Assembly (NCBI RefSeq): GCF_900590755.1
Contig: NZ_UUOC01000052.1
Location: forward strand, 124,001-188,000
Direction: 5' to 3'
Source: Pseudomonas viridiflava
GTDB taxonomy: Bacteria; Pseudomonadota; Gammaproteobacteria; Pseudomonadales; Pseudomonadaceae
DNA: 64,000 nt
The position numbers were made by a program, and so were the translations under genes. Positions 28,896 through 38,135 of this stretch are shown here, piece by piece; position 1 is the first letter of the stretch, and every line of letters begins with the position of its first letter. The notes under the pieces are model-generated. The model was given only the letters and a program-made list of their open reading frames with translations, was not told the origin of the DNA and searched no databases.

Positions 28896-31313
28896 ATGAG
28901 CGAAAACCAAACGTACGACTCCTCCAGTATCAAGGTACTGAAAGGGCTAGATGCCGTACGCAAGCGTCCCGGAATGTACATCGGTGACACTGACGATGGC
29001 AGCGGTCTCCACCATATGGTGTTTGAGGTTGTTGATAACTCGATCGACGAAGCACTGGCAGGCCATTGCGACGACATCAGTATCATCATCCACCCGGACG
29101 AATCGATTACTGTGCGCGACAACGGTCGCGGCATTCCGGTAGATGTGCATAAAGAAGAAGGCGTCTCGGCGGCAGAGGTCATCATGACCGTGCTCCACGC
29201 TGGTGGTAAGTTCGACGACAACTCCTACAAGGTATCCGGCGGGCTGCACGGTGTAGGTGTTTCTGTTGTTAACGCTTTGTCCGAACTGTTGCTGCTGACT
29301 GTACGTCGCAGCGGCAAAATCTGGGAGCAGACTTACGTTCATGGTGTTCCACAGGAGCCTATGCGTATCGTCGGCGAAAGCGATACCACGGGCACCGAGA
29401 TCCACTTCAAGCCTTCTGCTGAAACCTTCAAGAACATCCACTTCAGCTGGGACATCCTGGCCAAGCGGATTCGTGAACTGTCCTTCCTGAACTCCGGTGT
29501 TGGTATCGTCCTGAAAGACGAGCGCAGCGGCAAGGAAGAGCTGTTCAAATACGAAGGCGGCTTGCGTGCGTTCGTTGAATACCTGAACACCAACAAGACT
29601 CCGGTGAACCAGGTGTTCCACTTCAACATTCAGCGTGATGACGGCATTGGCGTCGAAATCGCTCTGCAGTGGAACGACAGCTTCAACGAGAACCTGTTGT
29701 GCTTCACCAACAACATTCCTCAGCGCGATGGCGGTACTCACCTGGTGGGTTTCCGTTCCGCACTGACGCGTAACCTGAACACTTACATCGAGCAGGAAGG
29801 TCTGGCCAAGAAGCATAAGGTCGCGACTACTGGTGACGATGCACGTGAAGGTCTGACCGCAATCATCTCGGTGAAAGTGCCTGATCCGAAGTTCAGCTCG
29901 CAGACCAAAGACAAGCTGGTCTCTTCCGAAGTGAAGACCGCAGTTGAACAAGAGATGGGTAAATACTTCTCTGACTTCCTGCTGGAAAACCCGAACGAAG
30001 CCAAGGCTGTTGTGGGCAAGATGATCGACGCTGCCCGCGCTCGTGAAGCTGCTCGCAAGGCGCGTGAAATGACTCGCCGTAAAGGCGCGTTGGACATCGC
30101 GGGTCTGCCGGGCAAACTGGCCGACTGCCAGGAAAAAGACCCTGCCCTTTCCGAACTGTATCTCGTGGAAGGTGACTCTGCTGGCGGCTCAGCCAAGCAG
30201 GGGCGTAACCGTAAAACCCAGGCGATCCTGCCACTCAAGGGCAAGATCCTTAACGTCGAGAAAGCACGCTTCGACAAGATGATCTCTTCGCAGGAAGTGG
30301 GCACCTTGATCACCGCGCTGGGCTGTGGCATCGGCCGCGATGAGTACAACATCGACAAGCTGCGTTATCACAACATCATCATCATGACTGATGCTGACGT
30401 TGACGGTTCGCACATCCGTACCCTGTTGCTGACTTTCTTCTTCCGTCAGCTGCCTGAGCTGATCGAGCGTGGCTACATCTACATTGCTCAGCCGCCGCTG
30501 TACAAGGTCAAGAAAGGCAAGCAAGAGCAGTACATCAAAGACGACGACGCCATGGAAGAGTACATGACGCAGTCGGCTCTGGAAGATGCCAGCCTTCACC
30601 TGAACGAAGATGCCCCAGGCATTTCCGGTGAGGCGCTCGAGCGTCTGGTTAACGACTTCCGCATGGTCATGAAGACCCTCAAGCGTCTGTCGCGCCTGTA
30701 TCCTCAGGAACTGACCGAGCACTTCGTTTACCTGCCGCCTGTGTCTTTGGAGCAACTGTCTGACCACGAGGGCATGCAAGCCTGGTTGGCACTGTTCGAT
30801 GCTCGTCTGCGTGTGGGTGAGAAATCTGGCCTGGTTTACAAAGCCAGCCTGCGTGAAGATCGCGAGCGTAACGTGTGGCTGCCTGAGGTTGAACTGATCT
30901 CCCACGGTCTGTCCAACTACGTCACCTTCAACCGTGATTTCTTCGGCAGCAACGATTACAAGACTGTCACCGCCCTCGGCGCGCAGATCAGTACATTGCT
31001 GGAAGAAGGCGCCTACGTGCAGCGCGGCGAACGCAAGAAGCCGGTCAACGAGTTCAAGGAAGCCTTGGCCTGGTTGATGGCAGAAAGCACCAAGCGTCAC
31101 ACCATCCAGCGCTACAAAGGTCTGGGCGAAATGAACCCGGACCAGCTGTGGGAAACCACCATGGACCCATCGGTTCGCCGGATGCTGAAAGTGACTATTG
31201 AAGATGCAATCGGTGCAGACCAGATCTTCAACACCTTGATGGGTGATGCGGTAGAACCTCGTCGTGACTTCATCGAAAGCAACGCCCTGGCTGTGTCTAA
31301 CCTCGATTTCTAA
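28896..31313 (+). CDS. gyrB: DNA gyrase subunit B
   Basis: ATPase and TOPRIM subunit of gyrase. 805 residues: GHKL ATPase (VLKGLDAVRKRPGMYIG; EVVDNSIDEALAGH; GGLHGVGVSVVNAL), transducer, TOPRIM with EGDSAGGSAKQGRNR and DADVDGSHIRTLLL, and the C-terminal KRYKGLGEMNP-type block (RYKGLGEMNPDQLWETTMDP). Last gene of the dnaA cluster, ending at a clear terminator. Confidence 0.98.
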   Translation: MSENQTYDSSSIKVLKGLDAVRKRPGMYIGDTDDGSGLHHMVFEVVDNSIDEALAGHCDDISIIIHPDESITVRDNGRGIPVDVHKEEGVSAAEVIMTVLHAGGKFDDNSYKVSGGLHGVGVSVVNALSELLLLTVRRSGKIWEQTYVHGVPQEPMRIVGESDTTGTEIHFKPSAETFKNIHFSWDILAKRIRELSFLNSGVGIVLKDERSGKEELFKYEGGLRAFVEYLNTNKTPVNQVFHFNIQRDDGIGVEIALQWNDSFNENLLCFTNNIPQRDGGTHLVGFRSALTRNLNTYIEQEGLAKKHKVATTGDDAREGLTAIISVKVPDPKFSSQTKDKLVSSEVKTAVEQEMGKYFSDFLLENPNEAKAVVGKMIDAARAREAARKAREMTRRKGALDIAGLPGKLADCQEKDPALSELYLVEGDSAGGSAKQGRNRKTQAILPLKGKILNVEKARFDKMISSQEVGTLITALGCGIGRDEYNIDKLRYHNIIIMTDADVDGSHIRTLLLTFFFRQLPELIERGYIYIAQPPLYKVKKGKQEQYIKDDDAMEEYMTQSALEDASLHLNEDAPGISGEALERLVNDFRMVMKTLKRLSRLYPQELTEHFVYLPPVSLEQLSDHEGMQAWLALFDARLRVGEKSGLVYKASLREDRERNVWLPEVELISHGLSNYVTFNRDFFGSNDYKTVTALGAQISTLLEEGAYVQRGERKKPVNEFKEALAWLMAESTKRHTIQRYKGLGEMNPDQLWETTMDPSVRRMLKVTIEDAIGADQIFNTLMGDAVEPRRDFIESNALAVSNLDF

Positions 31314-31330
31314 GAGGTTAGCTCCGTCAT

Positions 31331-31360
31331 AAAAAAACCGGCCTTCGTGCCGGTTTTTTT
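31331..31360 (+). terminator. Rho-independent terminator after gyrB, probably bidirectional
   Basis: Stem ACCGGC/GCCGGT flanked by A7 on the left and T7 on the right. It ends gyrB and, on the other strand, the acyltransferase gene. Confidence 0.9.
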
Positions 31361-31391
31361 ATGGGTGCCATTCAAGCAATACCCTGCCCTG

Positions 31392-32513
31392 TTATTTGCT
31401 CGGTTCCCTCTTGCTCCAGAAGCCTCTCAACGCGGCCAGATATAACCTCAGCTGGATGGCCACGTTGTGCCGTACTGACATGCTCGGCTTCTCAATAAGA
31501 TGCCAGGAGAGCACCGCAGCGATCAGGACCAAAGGAAAGGCTTCAGCGATCATGCCTAGCGGACCTATGCCCTTTTGAAGATGAGCGAGCATTTCCTGGA
31601 CAGGAAAGGCGTAGATGTAGACGCCGTAAGAGTAGTCGCCCAGTTGGTTGTAGCGTTCCAGCCAGGGGCTGGATGCAAAGCCCAGGACAAAAATCAGATA
31701 TACCCAGGAGGTCACCAGGCATTCGAAAAAGTACGTCCCGTGGTACGACCAGACCGCCAACGCCAGCAGTGGAACAAGAAACCAAAGGCGTAGCTGAATA
31801 AGCTCGCGATAGCGGTAAAACAGCATGCCGATAACGAACGGTAAGCTGGACGCAAAAAATGCGTGTACCCGGTTCAGCTCCGCAACCGAAGGGATGTACA
31901 AAGCGGTGACTTTAAAGGTCGCGTACATGAATCCATAGGCGAGCAGGAACCACAGAAAGCGCCGCCCGGTGAAGAGGTGCATGGCACCCAGCGCGCCGAC
32001 CAATATGTACAGCATCACTTCGTAAAACAGAGTCCATAACGAGCCATTGATGCCAGGCAAAGGGTTGTCGGCAAAGACGCCCGGCAAGCTGAATCTCATG
32101 CCGAACAAAGACAGATTGCCGGTGACATAACGATAGGTTTCGCGGTCCGACAGGTATTCGTTCAGGGCCAGTGTTGTGAATATCGCCCCGAGCAGAAAAG
32201 TCGTCAGTAATAGCACAACAGTCAGCCCCGGATAGATCCGCAAGAAGCGCGCACAGAAGTAATCCAGACTGCCCGCTGCCCTGTCGCGGCTCATGGAGAT
32301 GAAGAATCCTGAGACGCCGAAGAACGTCACCACCGCCAGTTCGCCAAGGCTAAAGCCAATCAGATCCGTCAGCGGATCGACAGCCGGAGGGCCCAGGGCC
32401 AATGGATAGCTGTGGGAAATCAGTACGGCGATAGCCGCCAGCATTCGGATGAGATTGAAGTTATTGCTTCGCCTGGTCGCCAGCTCGCCCAGGGTTGTCA
32501 TCTTTGCGCCCAT
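31392..32513 (-). CDS. Acyltransferase family 3 (OafA/YrhL-like) membrane protein
   Basis: Integral membrane O-acyltransferase. 373 residues with about ten hydrophobic segments; it begins with the family motif NFNLIRMLAAIAVLISHSYPL and has GVSGFFISMSRDRAAG and FLRIYPGLTVVLL. Family members add acetyl or other acyl groups to LPS O-antigen, exopolysaccharide or peptidoglycan; the substrate cannot be assigned. The ATG at 32513 has GGAG 6 bp upstream. It faces gyrB, is monocistronic, and is the least conserved element of this part of the origin cluster, so it may be an acquired gene. Confidence 0.85.
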   Translation of the reverse strand: MGAKMTTLGELATRRSNNFNLIRMLAAIAVLISHSYPLALGPPAVDPLTDLIGFSLGELAVVTFFGVSGFFISMSRDRAAGSLDYFCARFLRIYPGLTVVLLLTTFLLGAIFTTLALNEYLSDRETYRYVTGNLSLFGMRFSLPGVFADNPLPGINGSLWTLFYEVMLYILVGALGAMHLFTGRRFLWFLLAYGFMYATFKVTALYIPSVAELNRVHAFFASSLPFVIGMLFYRYRELIQLRLWFLVPLLALAVWSYHGTYFFECLVTSWVYLIFVLGFASSPWLERYNQLGDYSYGVYIYAFPVQEMLAHLQKGIGPLGMIAEAFPLVLIAAVLSWHLIEKPSMSVRHNVAIQLRLYLAALRGFWSKREPSK

Positions 32514-32743
32514 GCATTTCTCCCGTCCTTGATCGCAAGATGTCTACTGCCTGGCAGGCGAGTACCAGATTTTTGCGAGAGTTATGAGCAAGAGCAATGA
32601 AGCTAATGCCGGGCAAATGTATTGTCCAATCAAGGGCCGCTATGGGTGGTGGGAATTCTCGGCAGAAAGTATGAGCCATTTAACCGGCGTATTTTCCAGA
32701 TCGATAGGCCGGAGCGTCGATCCCCCAGGTTCGAAGATCGTCC

Positions 32744-32842
32744 GTTGGAGCGTGTGGGTGGCATTGCGACTATCCCGCGAACGTGGCAGGTGAATTCCGG
32801 ATAAACCGCGTCGAATGATTCGCGGGCAAGCCTCGCTCCAAT
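32744..32842. repeat. Decayed REP doublet (TTGGAGCGAGGCTTGCCCGCGAA family)
   Basis: The right half CGCGGGCAAGCCTCGCTCCA (32821-32840) is intact and matches the copy at 61347. The left half GTTGGAGCG...CCCGCGAA is expanded and degraded. It lies in the 548-bp gap 32514-33061, which has no gene I can support. Confidence 0.6.
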
Positions 32843-32901
32843 GGAACCACATGCTGCCCCGAGACCCCCGCGCCCTTCGCCCGGACAGGCGATTTTCGTC
32901 C

Positions 32902-32931
32902 AAAAAAAAACCGGCTTCCAAGAAGCCGGTT
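32902..32931 (-). terminator. Rho-independent terminator, minus strand
   Basis: A 10-bp stem AACCGGCTTC/GAAGCCGGTT with loop CAA and, on the minus strand, a run of nine or more T. It stands 130 bp after the stop of the glyQ-glyS-gmhB-acyltransferase series and probably ends it. It could also end a small RNA from the AT-rich stretch 32940-33060. Confidence 0.85.
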
Positions 32932-33061
32932 CTAGACACTCATAAAAACTTATGCACTTTTTTAGCTCGTTAATGAGCTTCTGAAATAAGCAGTGAAACC
33001 AAGGGTTTGAGCACTTTTTTTTGAAAAAAAACAAAAACAGTGCACAGGTTATCCACAAAAG

Positions 33062-33832
33062 TCAGGTAGGGACTTCTTCACTGCTCGACGCCGGTGCGAC
33101 GATGGAGCCCAGTGCCTTCTGAGTGTCTTCATTCCAGGTTTGAACGCGATCATTCAGGGCAGCAATGGCGCGGGGGCCTGTGCCTTCTGCGTACATGGGT
33201 TCACCTATGACAACCTGAATGGTGCCCGGTGTTTTCCCCCAGCCCTCTTTCGGCCAGTACTTGCCCGCGTTGTGGGCTACAGGTAGAACAGGCAAATCCG
33301 CGTTAACAGCCAGAGCGGTGCCGCCCCGGGAAAACTTGCCCACCTGTCCAAACGGCACGCGGGTGCCTTCCGGGAAGATCAGCACCCAGACGCCGTCTTT
33401 CAACAGCTCATCGCCCTTCTTGGCGATTTGCTTGAGTGCCGCCTTGGGGTTGTCACGGTCGATGGCGATAGGACGCAGCATGGCCATGGCCCAACCGAAG
33501 AACGGCACGTACAGCAGCTCACGCTTGAGCACTTGGCTCAAGGGTTGGAAGTGCGCGGACAGGAAGAAGGTTTCCCAAGTGCTCTGGTGATTGGAAATGA
33601 TCACGCATGGGGTTTTCGGGACATTTTCCTGGCCCGTGACTTCAACACGGATGTTGAGAAACACCCGCGTCAGCCACAGCGCGCATCGGCACCAATAGAC
33701 GTTGATGAAGCGATAGCGGGCGCGGAACGGCAGGAACGGCGCGATAAAGAAACTCAGCGTGCACCACAGCAACGAACTGGTGCCCAGCAGCAGGTAAAAG
33801 AAAAAGGTTCTGATTGCCTGCATCATCGACAT
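33062..33832 (-). CDS. 1-acyl-sn-glycerol-3-phosphate acyltransferase (PlsC family)
   Basis: Predicted to acylate lysophosphatidic acid in phospholipid synthesis. 256 residues from ATG 33832 (MSMMQAIRTFFFYLLLG). N-terminal membrane helix (about 5-35), LPLAT motif I as NHQSTWE (HX4E rather than HX4D), and motif III FPEGTRVPFG. In P. aeruginosa the gene at this position has been named lptA for lysophosphatidic acid acyltransferase; I leave the symbol blank because that name also denotes an LPS transport protein. Follows gmhB by 51 bp. Confidence 0.9.
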   Translation of the reverse strand: MSMMQAIRTFFFYLLLGTSSLLWCTLSFFIAPFLPFRARYRFINVYWCRCALWLTRVFLNIRVEVTGQENVPKTPCVIISNHQSTWETFFLSAHFQPLSQVLKRELLYVPFFGWAMAMLRPIAIDRDNPKAALKQIAKKGDELLKDGVWVLIFPEGTRVPFGQVGKFSRGGTALAVNADLPVLPVAHNAGKYWPKEGWGKTPGTIQVVIGEPMYAEGTGPRAIAALNDRVQTWNEDTQKALGSIVAPASSSEEVPT

Positions 33833-33883
33833 AGCTAGTTTTACCGTACGGGCTTGAGCCCGTTCAATCAGACGCACCGCCGC

Positions 33884-34432
33884 TTAGGCTGGCAATGCGC
33901 TTTTGTGGATAAGTTCTGCGGCAACCGCCGCCAGATCGTCAAAAACCAAGGTATTCGCAGGCAGTGTGCTGGCCATGGTCTTCTCACCTTTGCCGGTTTT
34001 TACCAAAACCGGTTGTGAGTCGACGGCCAGCGCAGCCTTTAGGTCACCGCTGCTGTCCCCTACGAACCATAGACCCGCCAAGTCCACCTGGTAGTGGTTG
34101 GCGATGGTCTGCAGCATGCCCGGCTTCGGCTTGCGGCAATCGCAGCCTTCATCCGGGCCGTGAGGGCAGTAAACGATCAACCCTACCTCGCCACCCTGCT
34201 CTGCCACCAGCTGACGCAGGCGGGCATGCATGGCATCGAGGGTTGCAAGGTCGTAGTAACCGCGGGCGATTCCGGACTGGTTGGTAGCGACGGCTACCGT
34301 CCAGCCCGCCTTGCTCAGTTGCGCGATGGCCTCGATCGAGCCAGGGATTGGAATCCACTCCTCCACCGACTTTATATAAGCGTCGGAGTCATGGTTGATC
34401 ACTCCGTCCCGATCAAGGATCAGCAACTTCAC
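33884..34432 (-). CDS. gmhB: D-glycero-beta-D-manno-heptose-1,7-bisphosphate 7-phosphatase
   Basis: HAD phosphatase in ADP-heptose synthesis for the LPS core. 182 residues from GTG 34432, which has AAGG 10 bp upstream and places LLILDRDGVIN at the N-terminus (catalytic Asp residues in DRDG). The zinc loop YCPHGPDEGCDCRKPKPGML (Cys-X-His...Cys-X-Cys) and GDSSGDLKAA are present. Frames extending upstream run into glyS and are not real. A perfect DnaA box at 33904 is in the coding sequence. Confidence 0.93.
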   Translation of the reverse strand: MKLLILDRDGVINHDSDAYIKSVEEWIPIPGSIEAIAQLSKAGWTVAVATNQSGIARGYYDLATLDAMHARLRQLVAEQGGEVGLIVYCPHGPDEGCDCRKPKPGMLQTIANHYQVDLAGLWFVGDSSGDLKAALAVDSQPVLVKTGKGEKTMASTLPANTLVFDDLAAVAAELIHKSALPA

Positions 34433-34460
34433 ACTACGCCCCTTCTTAGCCCAGTAGCAG

Positions 34461-36515
34461 TCAGCCCAGCAGCGAGATGTCAGCCACACCCAGGAACAGG
34501 CCACGCAGACGCGCCAGCAGTGCATAGCGGTTAGCTCGTACGCTGGCATCCTCGGCATTGACCATCACGGCTTCGAAGAAGGCATCGACAGGCTCACGCA
34601 AGGCGGCAAGACGCGCCAGGGTTTCAGCATACTGACGCGCTTCGGCCATCGGCTGTACGGCCTGATCTGCCTGCTGGATTGCCGAGTACAGGGAGAACTC
34701 GTTGGCGTTGTCGAAATACTTGGGCTCAACGGTCTGGGCAATGTTGCCCTCCGCTTTGCCGAGCAGATTCGATACGCGCTTGTTCACCGCTGCCAAAGCA
34801 GCAGCTTCGGGCAGTTTGCGGAACGCCTGAACGGCCTGAACGCGCTGATCGAAGTCCAGCGCCGAACCTGGCTGCAAAGCCCGGACCGACAGATAGACAG
34901 CAACCTCGACGCCTTCATCTTCATAGCGCGCACGCAGGCGATCGAAGACAAACTCCAGAACCTGTTCCGACAAGCCCGCGGCTTTAACCTTGGTACCGAA
35001 CTGAGCGACCGCGAATTTCACGGTTTCGATCAGGTCCAGATCCAGCTGCTTCTCGATCAGAATCCGCAGGATGCCCAATGCTGCGCGACGCAATGCGTAC
35101 GGGTCTTTGCTGCCGGTAGGCAGCATGCCGATACCGAAGATGCCGACCAGAGTATCGAGCTTGTCAGCAATGGCGACAGCTGCGCCGGTCAGGGTGGTTG
35201 GCAGTTCAGCGCCAGCACCACGCGGCATGTACTGCTCGTTCAGCGCCAGCGCGACATCGTCTGCCTCGCCGTCAGCCTTGGCGTAGTAGTAACCGGCAAT
35301 GCCCTGCATTTCCGGGAATTCGCCGACCATCTCGGTGGCCAGGTCGCACTTGGACAGCAGCCCCGCGCGAGCGGCACGTTGAGCGTCGCCGCCGATGCGT
35401 GGGGCAATGAATGCCGCCAGCTTGGAAACCCGCTCAGCCTTGTCGTAAACGCTGCCCAGTTGAGCCTGGAATACAACGTTCTGCAGGCGCTGGTTAAAGG
35501 TTTCCAGCTTCTGCTTCTTGTCCTGCTTGAAGAAGAACTCGGCGTCGGTCAGACGTGGGCGAACGACTTTCTCGTTACCCAGGACGATCTGCTGCGGGTC
35601 CCTGCTTTCAATGTTGGCCACGGTAATGAAACGCGGCAGCAACTTGCCTTCAGCATCCAGCAGGCAGAAGTACTTCTGGTTGTCCTGCATGGTGGTGATC
35701 AGGGCTTCCTGAGGCACTTCAAGGAAGCGTTCTTCGAAAGAACACACCAGCGGCACCGGCCACTCGACCAGCGAAGTCACTTCATCCAACAGGCTCGGCG
35801 GCACGATGGCAGTGCCTTCGTGCTGGGTCGCCAACTCTTCAATGCGCTTGGTGATCAGCAGGCGACGCTCGTTGAAATCAGCCAACACATAAGCGTTACG
35901 CAGATCGCTCAGGTAGCTGGCAGGCGAAGTGATGCGCACGCTTTCCGGATGGTGGAAGCGGTGACCACGGGAGTCGCGGCCAGCGGTCTGAGCCAGAATC
36001 GTGCAGTCGATCACCTGATCGCCGAACAACATGACCAGCCATTGGGTCGGACGCACGAACTCTTCCTTGCGAGCACCCCAGCGCATGCGCTTGGGAATCG
36101 GCAGGTCGTTCAAGGAATCTTCGACAATAGTCGGCAGCAGGCTCGCGGTTGGCTTACCGGCGATGCTCTGGCTGTAGCGCAGTTTCGGGCCGCTCTGATC
36201 GATTTCGCTCAGGTCAACGCCGCACTTCTTGGCGAAACCCAGGGCCGCTTGAGTCGGATTGCCTTCGGCATCGAAAGCCGCCTGACGTGGCGGGCCATCG
36301 AGGTTGACGCTGCGATCCGGCTGCTGCGTGGACAGGTCAGTGATCAAAACCGCCAGACGACGCGGCGCGCCATACACCTGCTTGGCGCTGTACGTCAGGC
36401 CAGCGGCTTGCAGGCCTTTTTCGATACCGGCCAGGAATGCGTCGGCCAGGGTATTGAGTGCTTTTGGCGGCAGCTCTTCGGTGCCCAGTTCAACCAGGAA
36501 ATCTTGAGCACTCAT
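34461..36515 (-). CDS. glyS: Glycyl-tRNA synthetase beta subunit
   Basis: Beta chain of the bacterial alpha2beta2 GlyRS, needed for tRNA binding and editing-type functions. 684 residues beginning MSAQDFLVELGTEELPPKAL; includes FVRPTQWLVMLFGDQVI and the C-terminal anticodon-binding-like domain. The start overlaps the glyQ stop by 4 bp (ATGA), implying translational coupling for equal subunit synthesis. Confidence 0.97.
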   Translation of the reverse strand: MSAQDFLVELGTEELPPKALNTLADAFLAGIEKGLQAAGLTYSAKQVYGAPRRLAVLITDLSTQQPDRSVNLDGPPRQAAFDAEGNPTQAALGFAKKCGVDLSEIDQSGPKLRYSQSIAGKPTASLLPTIVEDSLNDLPIPKRMRWGARKEEFVRPTQWLVMLFGDQVIDCTILAQTAGRDSRGHRFHHPESVRITSPASYLSDLRNAYVLADFNERRLLITKRIEELATQHEGTAIVPPSLLDEVTSLVEWPVPLVCSFEERFLEVPQEALITTMQDNQKYFCLLDAEGKLLPRFITVANIESRDPQQIVLGNEKVVRPRLTDAEFFFKQDKKQKLETFNQRLQNVVFQAQLGSVYDKAERVSKLAAFIAPRIGGDAQRAARAGLLSKCDLATEMVGEFPEMQGIAGYYYAKADGEADDVALALNEQYMPRGAGAELPTTLTGAAVAIADKLDTLVGIFGIGMLPTGSKDPYALRRAALGILRILIEKQLDLDLIETVKFAVAQFGTKVKAAGLSEQVLEFVFDRLRARYEDEGVEVAVYLSVRALQPGSALDFDQRVQAVQAFRKLPEAAALAAVNKRVSNLLGKAEGNIAQTVEPKYFDNANEFSLYSAIQQADQAVQPMAEARQYAETLARLAALREPVDAFFEAVMVNAEDASVRANRYALLARLRGLFLGVADISLLG

Positions 36516-37465
36516 TGTTGCGCCTCCAGCTTGGCCAATACTTCGTCACGTAGATCAGGCGGCGCCATCGGGAAGCCCAGCTTGGCGCGAGCCATCAGGT
36601 AGGCTTGAGCCACCGAACGCGCCAGGGTCCGCACGCGCAGGATGTACTGCTGGCGAGCGGTTACCGAAATGGCGCGGCGAGCATCGAGCAGGTTGAAGGT
36701 ATGGGAAGCCTTCAAAACCATTTCGTAGCTTGGCAGTGGCAGCGGCTGATCCAGTTCGATCAGACGCTTGGCTTCGCTTTCATAGAAATCGAACAGTTCG
36801 AACAGCTTGTCGACGTTGGCGTGTTCAAAGTTGTAGGTCGATTGCTCCACTTCGTTCTGGTGGAACACATCGCCGTAAGTCACCCGGCCGAATGGACCGT
36901 CAGCCCAGACCAGGTCATAAACCGAGTCGACGTTCTGCAGGTACATCGCCAGACGTTCCAGGCCGTAGGTGATTTCGCCGGTGACCGGGTAGCATTCGAT
37001 GCCGCCCGCCTGCTGGAAGTAAGTGAACTGCGAGACTTCCATACCGTTGAGCCAGATTTCCCAGCCCAGACCCCAGGCGCCCAGCGTCGGCGATTCCCAG
37101 TTGTCTTCAACGAAGCGCACGTCGTGGACCAGCGGGTCCAGACCAACATGCTTCAACGAGCCCAGATACAACTCTTGAAAGTTGTCCGGGTTCGGCTTGA
37201 GCACGACCTGGAACTGGTAGTAGTGCTGAAGGCGGTTCGGGTTTTCGCCATAACGACCGTCAGTAGGGCGGCGGCTTGGCTGTACGTAGGCGGCGTTCCA
37301 GGTTTCCGGGCCAACGGCGCGCAGAAACGTGGCGGTGTGGAAAGTGCCGGCGCCTACTTCCATATCGTAGGGCTGAAGTACCACGCAACCTTGCTCGGCC
37401 CAGTATTGCTGGAGGGCGAGGATCAAGTCTTGGAAGGTACGCACGGCTGGCGTAGGCTGGCTCAC
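36512..37465 (-). CDS. glyQ: Glycyl-tRNA synthetase alpha subunit
   Basis: Class II catalytic chain of GlyRS. 317 residues; GTG 37465 (VSQPTPAVRTFQDLILALQQYW) is preferred because AGGTG lies 6 bp upstream, whereas the GTG at 37474 would lie inside that site. Motifs: PYDMEVGAGTFHTATFLR, AYVQPSRRPTDGRYGENPNR (motif 2) and GGIECYPVTGEITYGLERL (motif 3). Divergent from tag, with an 80-bp shared promoter region. Confidence 0.97.
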   Translation of the reverse strand: MSQPTPAVRTFQDLILALQQYWAEQGCVVLQPYDMEVGAGTFHTATFLRAVGPETWNAAYVQPSRRPTDGRYGENPNRLQHYYQFQVVLKPNPDNFQELYLGSLKHVGLDPLVHDVRFVEDNWESPTLGAWGLGWEIWLNGMEVSQFTYFQQAGGIECYPVTGEITYGLERLAMYLQNVDSVYDLVWADGPFGRVTYGDVFHQNEVEQSTYNFEHANVDKLFELFDFYESEAKRLIELDQPLPLPSYEMVLKASHTFNLLDARRAISVTARQQYILRVRTLARSVAQAYLMARAKLGFPMAPPDLRDEVLAKLEAQQ

Positions 37466-37545
37466 GAAATTCACCTGTACTGGGGCTGCGATTTAAAGAG
37501 CGGGAGTATACCCGATTCGGCCGCACCTCCACCCTTGGGAGCCCT

Positions 37546-38097
37546 ATGCCACGCTGCTTTTGGTGCAACGAAGAGCCAATTTACATCGATTATCACGATC
37601 AGGAGTGGGGCGTACCGTTGCGCGATGCGCAGAAGCTCTTCGAGTTGCTTTTGCTCGAAGGGTTCCAGGCGGGGCTTTCATGGATCACGGTTTTGAAAAA
37701 ACGCGCCCGCTATCGCGAAGTCATGTTTGGTTTTGACGTTCATCGGATTGCCGCCATGACCGACGATGACGTCGAGGCGTTGATGCAGGAGCCGGGCATC
37801 ATCCGTAACCGACTCAAGCTCAACGCTGCCCGGCGCAACGCTCAGGCGTGGTTGAAGCTTGATGATCCGGTTGCATTCCTCTGGTCATTCGTCGGCGGCC
37901 AACAGAAGGTCAATCACTTCAAGGACCGCAGCGAAGTCCCGGCCATCACGCCCGAGGCCGAAGCCATGAGCAAAGCCCTGAAGAAAGCCGGTTTTACCTT
38001 CGTCGGCCCGACCATCTGTTACGCCTACATGCAGTCCAGCGGCATGGTCATGGACCATACGGTTGATTGTGATCGATACGCGGTTTTGACTCGCTGA
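37546..38097 (+). CDS. tag: DNA-3-methyladenine glycosylase I
   Basis: Base-excision repair of 3-methyladenine. 183 residues with the zinc-binding N-terminus MPRCFWCNEEPIYIDYHDQEWG, the helix-hairpin-helix region (LEGFQAGLSWITVLKKRARYR) and the C-terminal zinc ligands in GMVMDHTVDCDRY. Constitutive Tag type, not AlkA. 38 bp before the lipid A acyltransferase gene. Confidence 0.95.
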   Translation: MPRCFWCNEEPIYIDYHDQEWGVPLRDAQKLFELLLLEGFQAGLSWITVLKKRARYREVMFGFDVHRIAAMTDDDVEALMQEPGIIRNRLKLNAARRNAQAWLKLDDPVAFLWSFVGGQQKVNHFKDRSEVPAITPEAEAMSKALKKAGFTFVGPTICYAYMQSSGMVMDHTVDCDRYAVLTR

Positions 38098-38135
38098 TGG
38101 TTACAATGGCCGCCTTGAGTTTTAGGGAGTGATCT

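Noticed and set aside
32630..33058. Small minus-strand frames in the gap before the PlsC-like gene
   Set aside because: They cross a decayed REP doublet and a terminator and show no protein-like composition.
33833..33877. Longer start for the PlsC-like protein at 33877
   Set aside because: The extension is basic and lacks a ribosome site; ATG 33832 gives the family N-terminus MSxxQAIRTFFFYLLLG.
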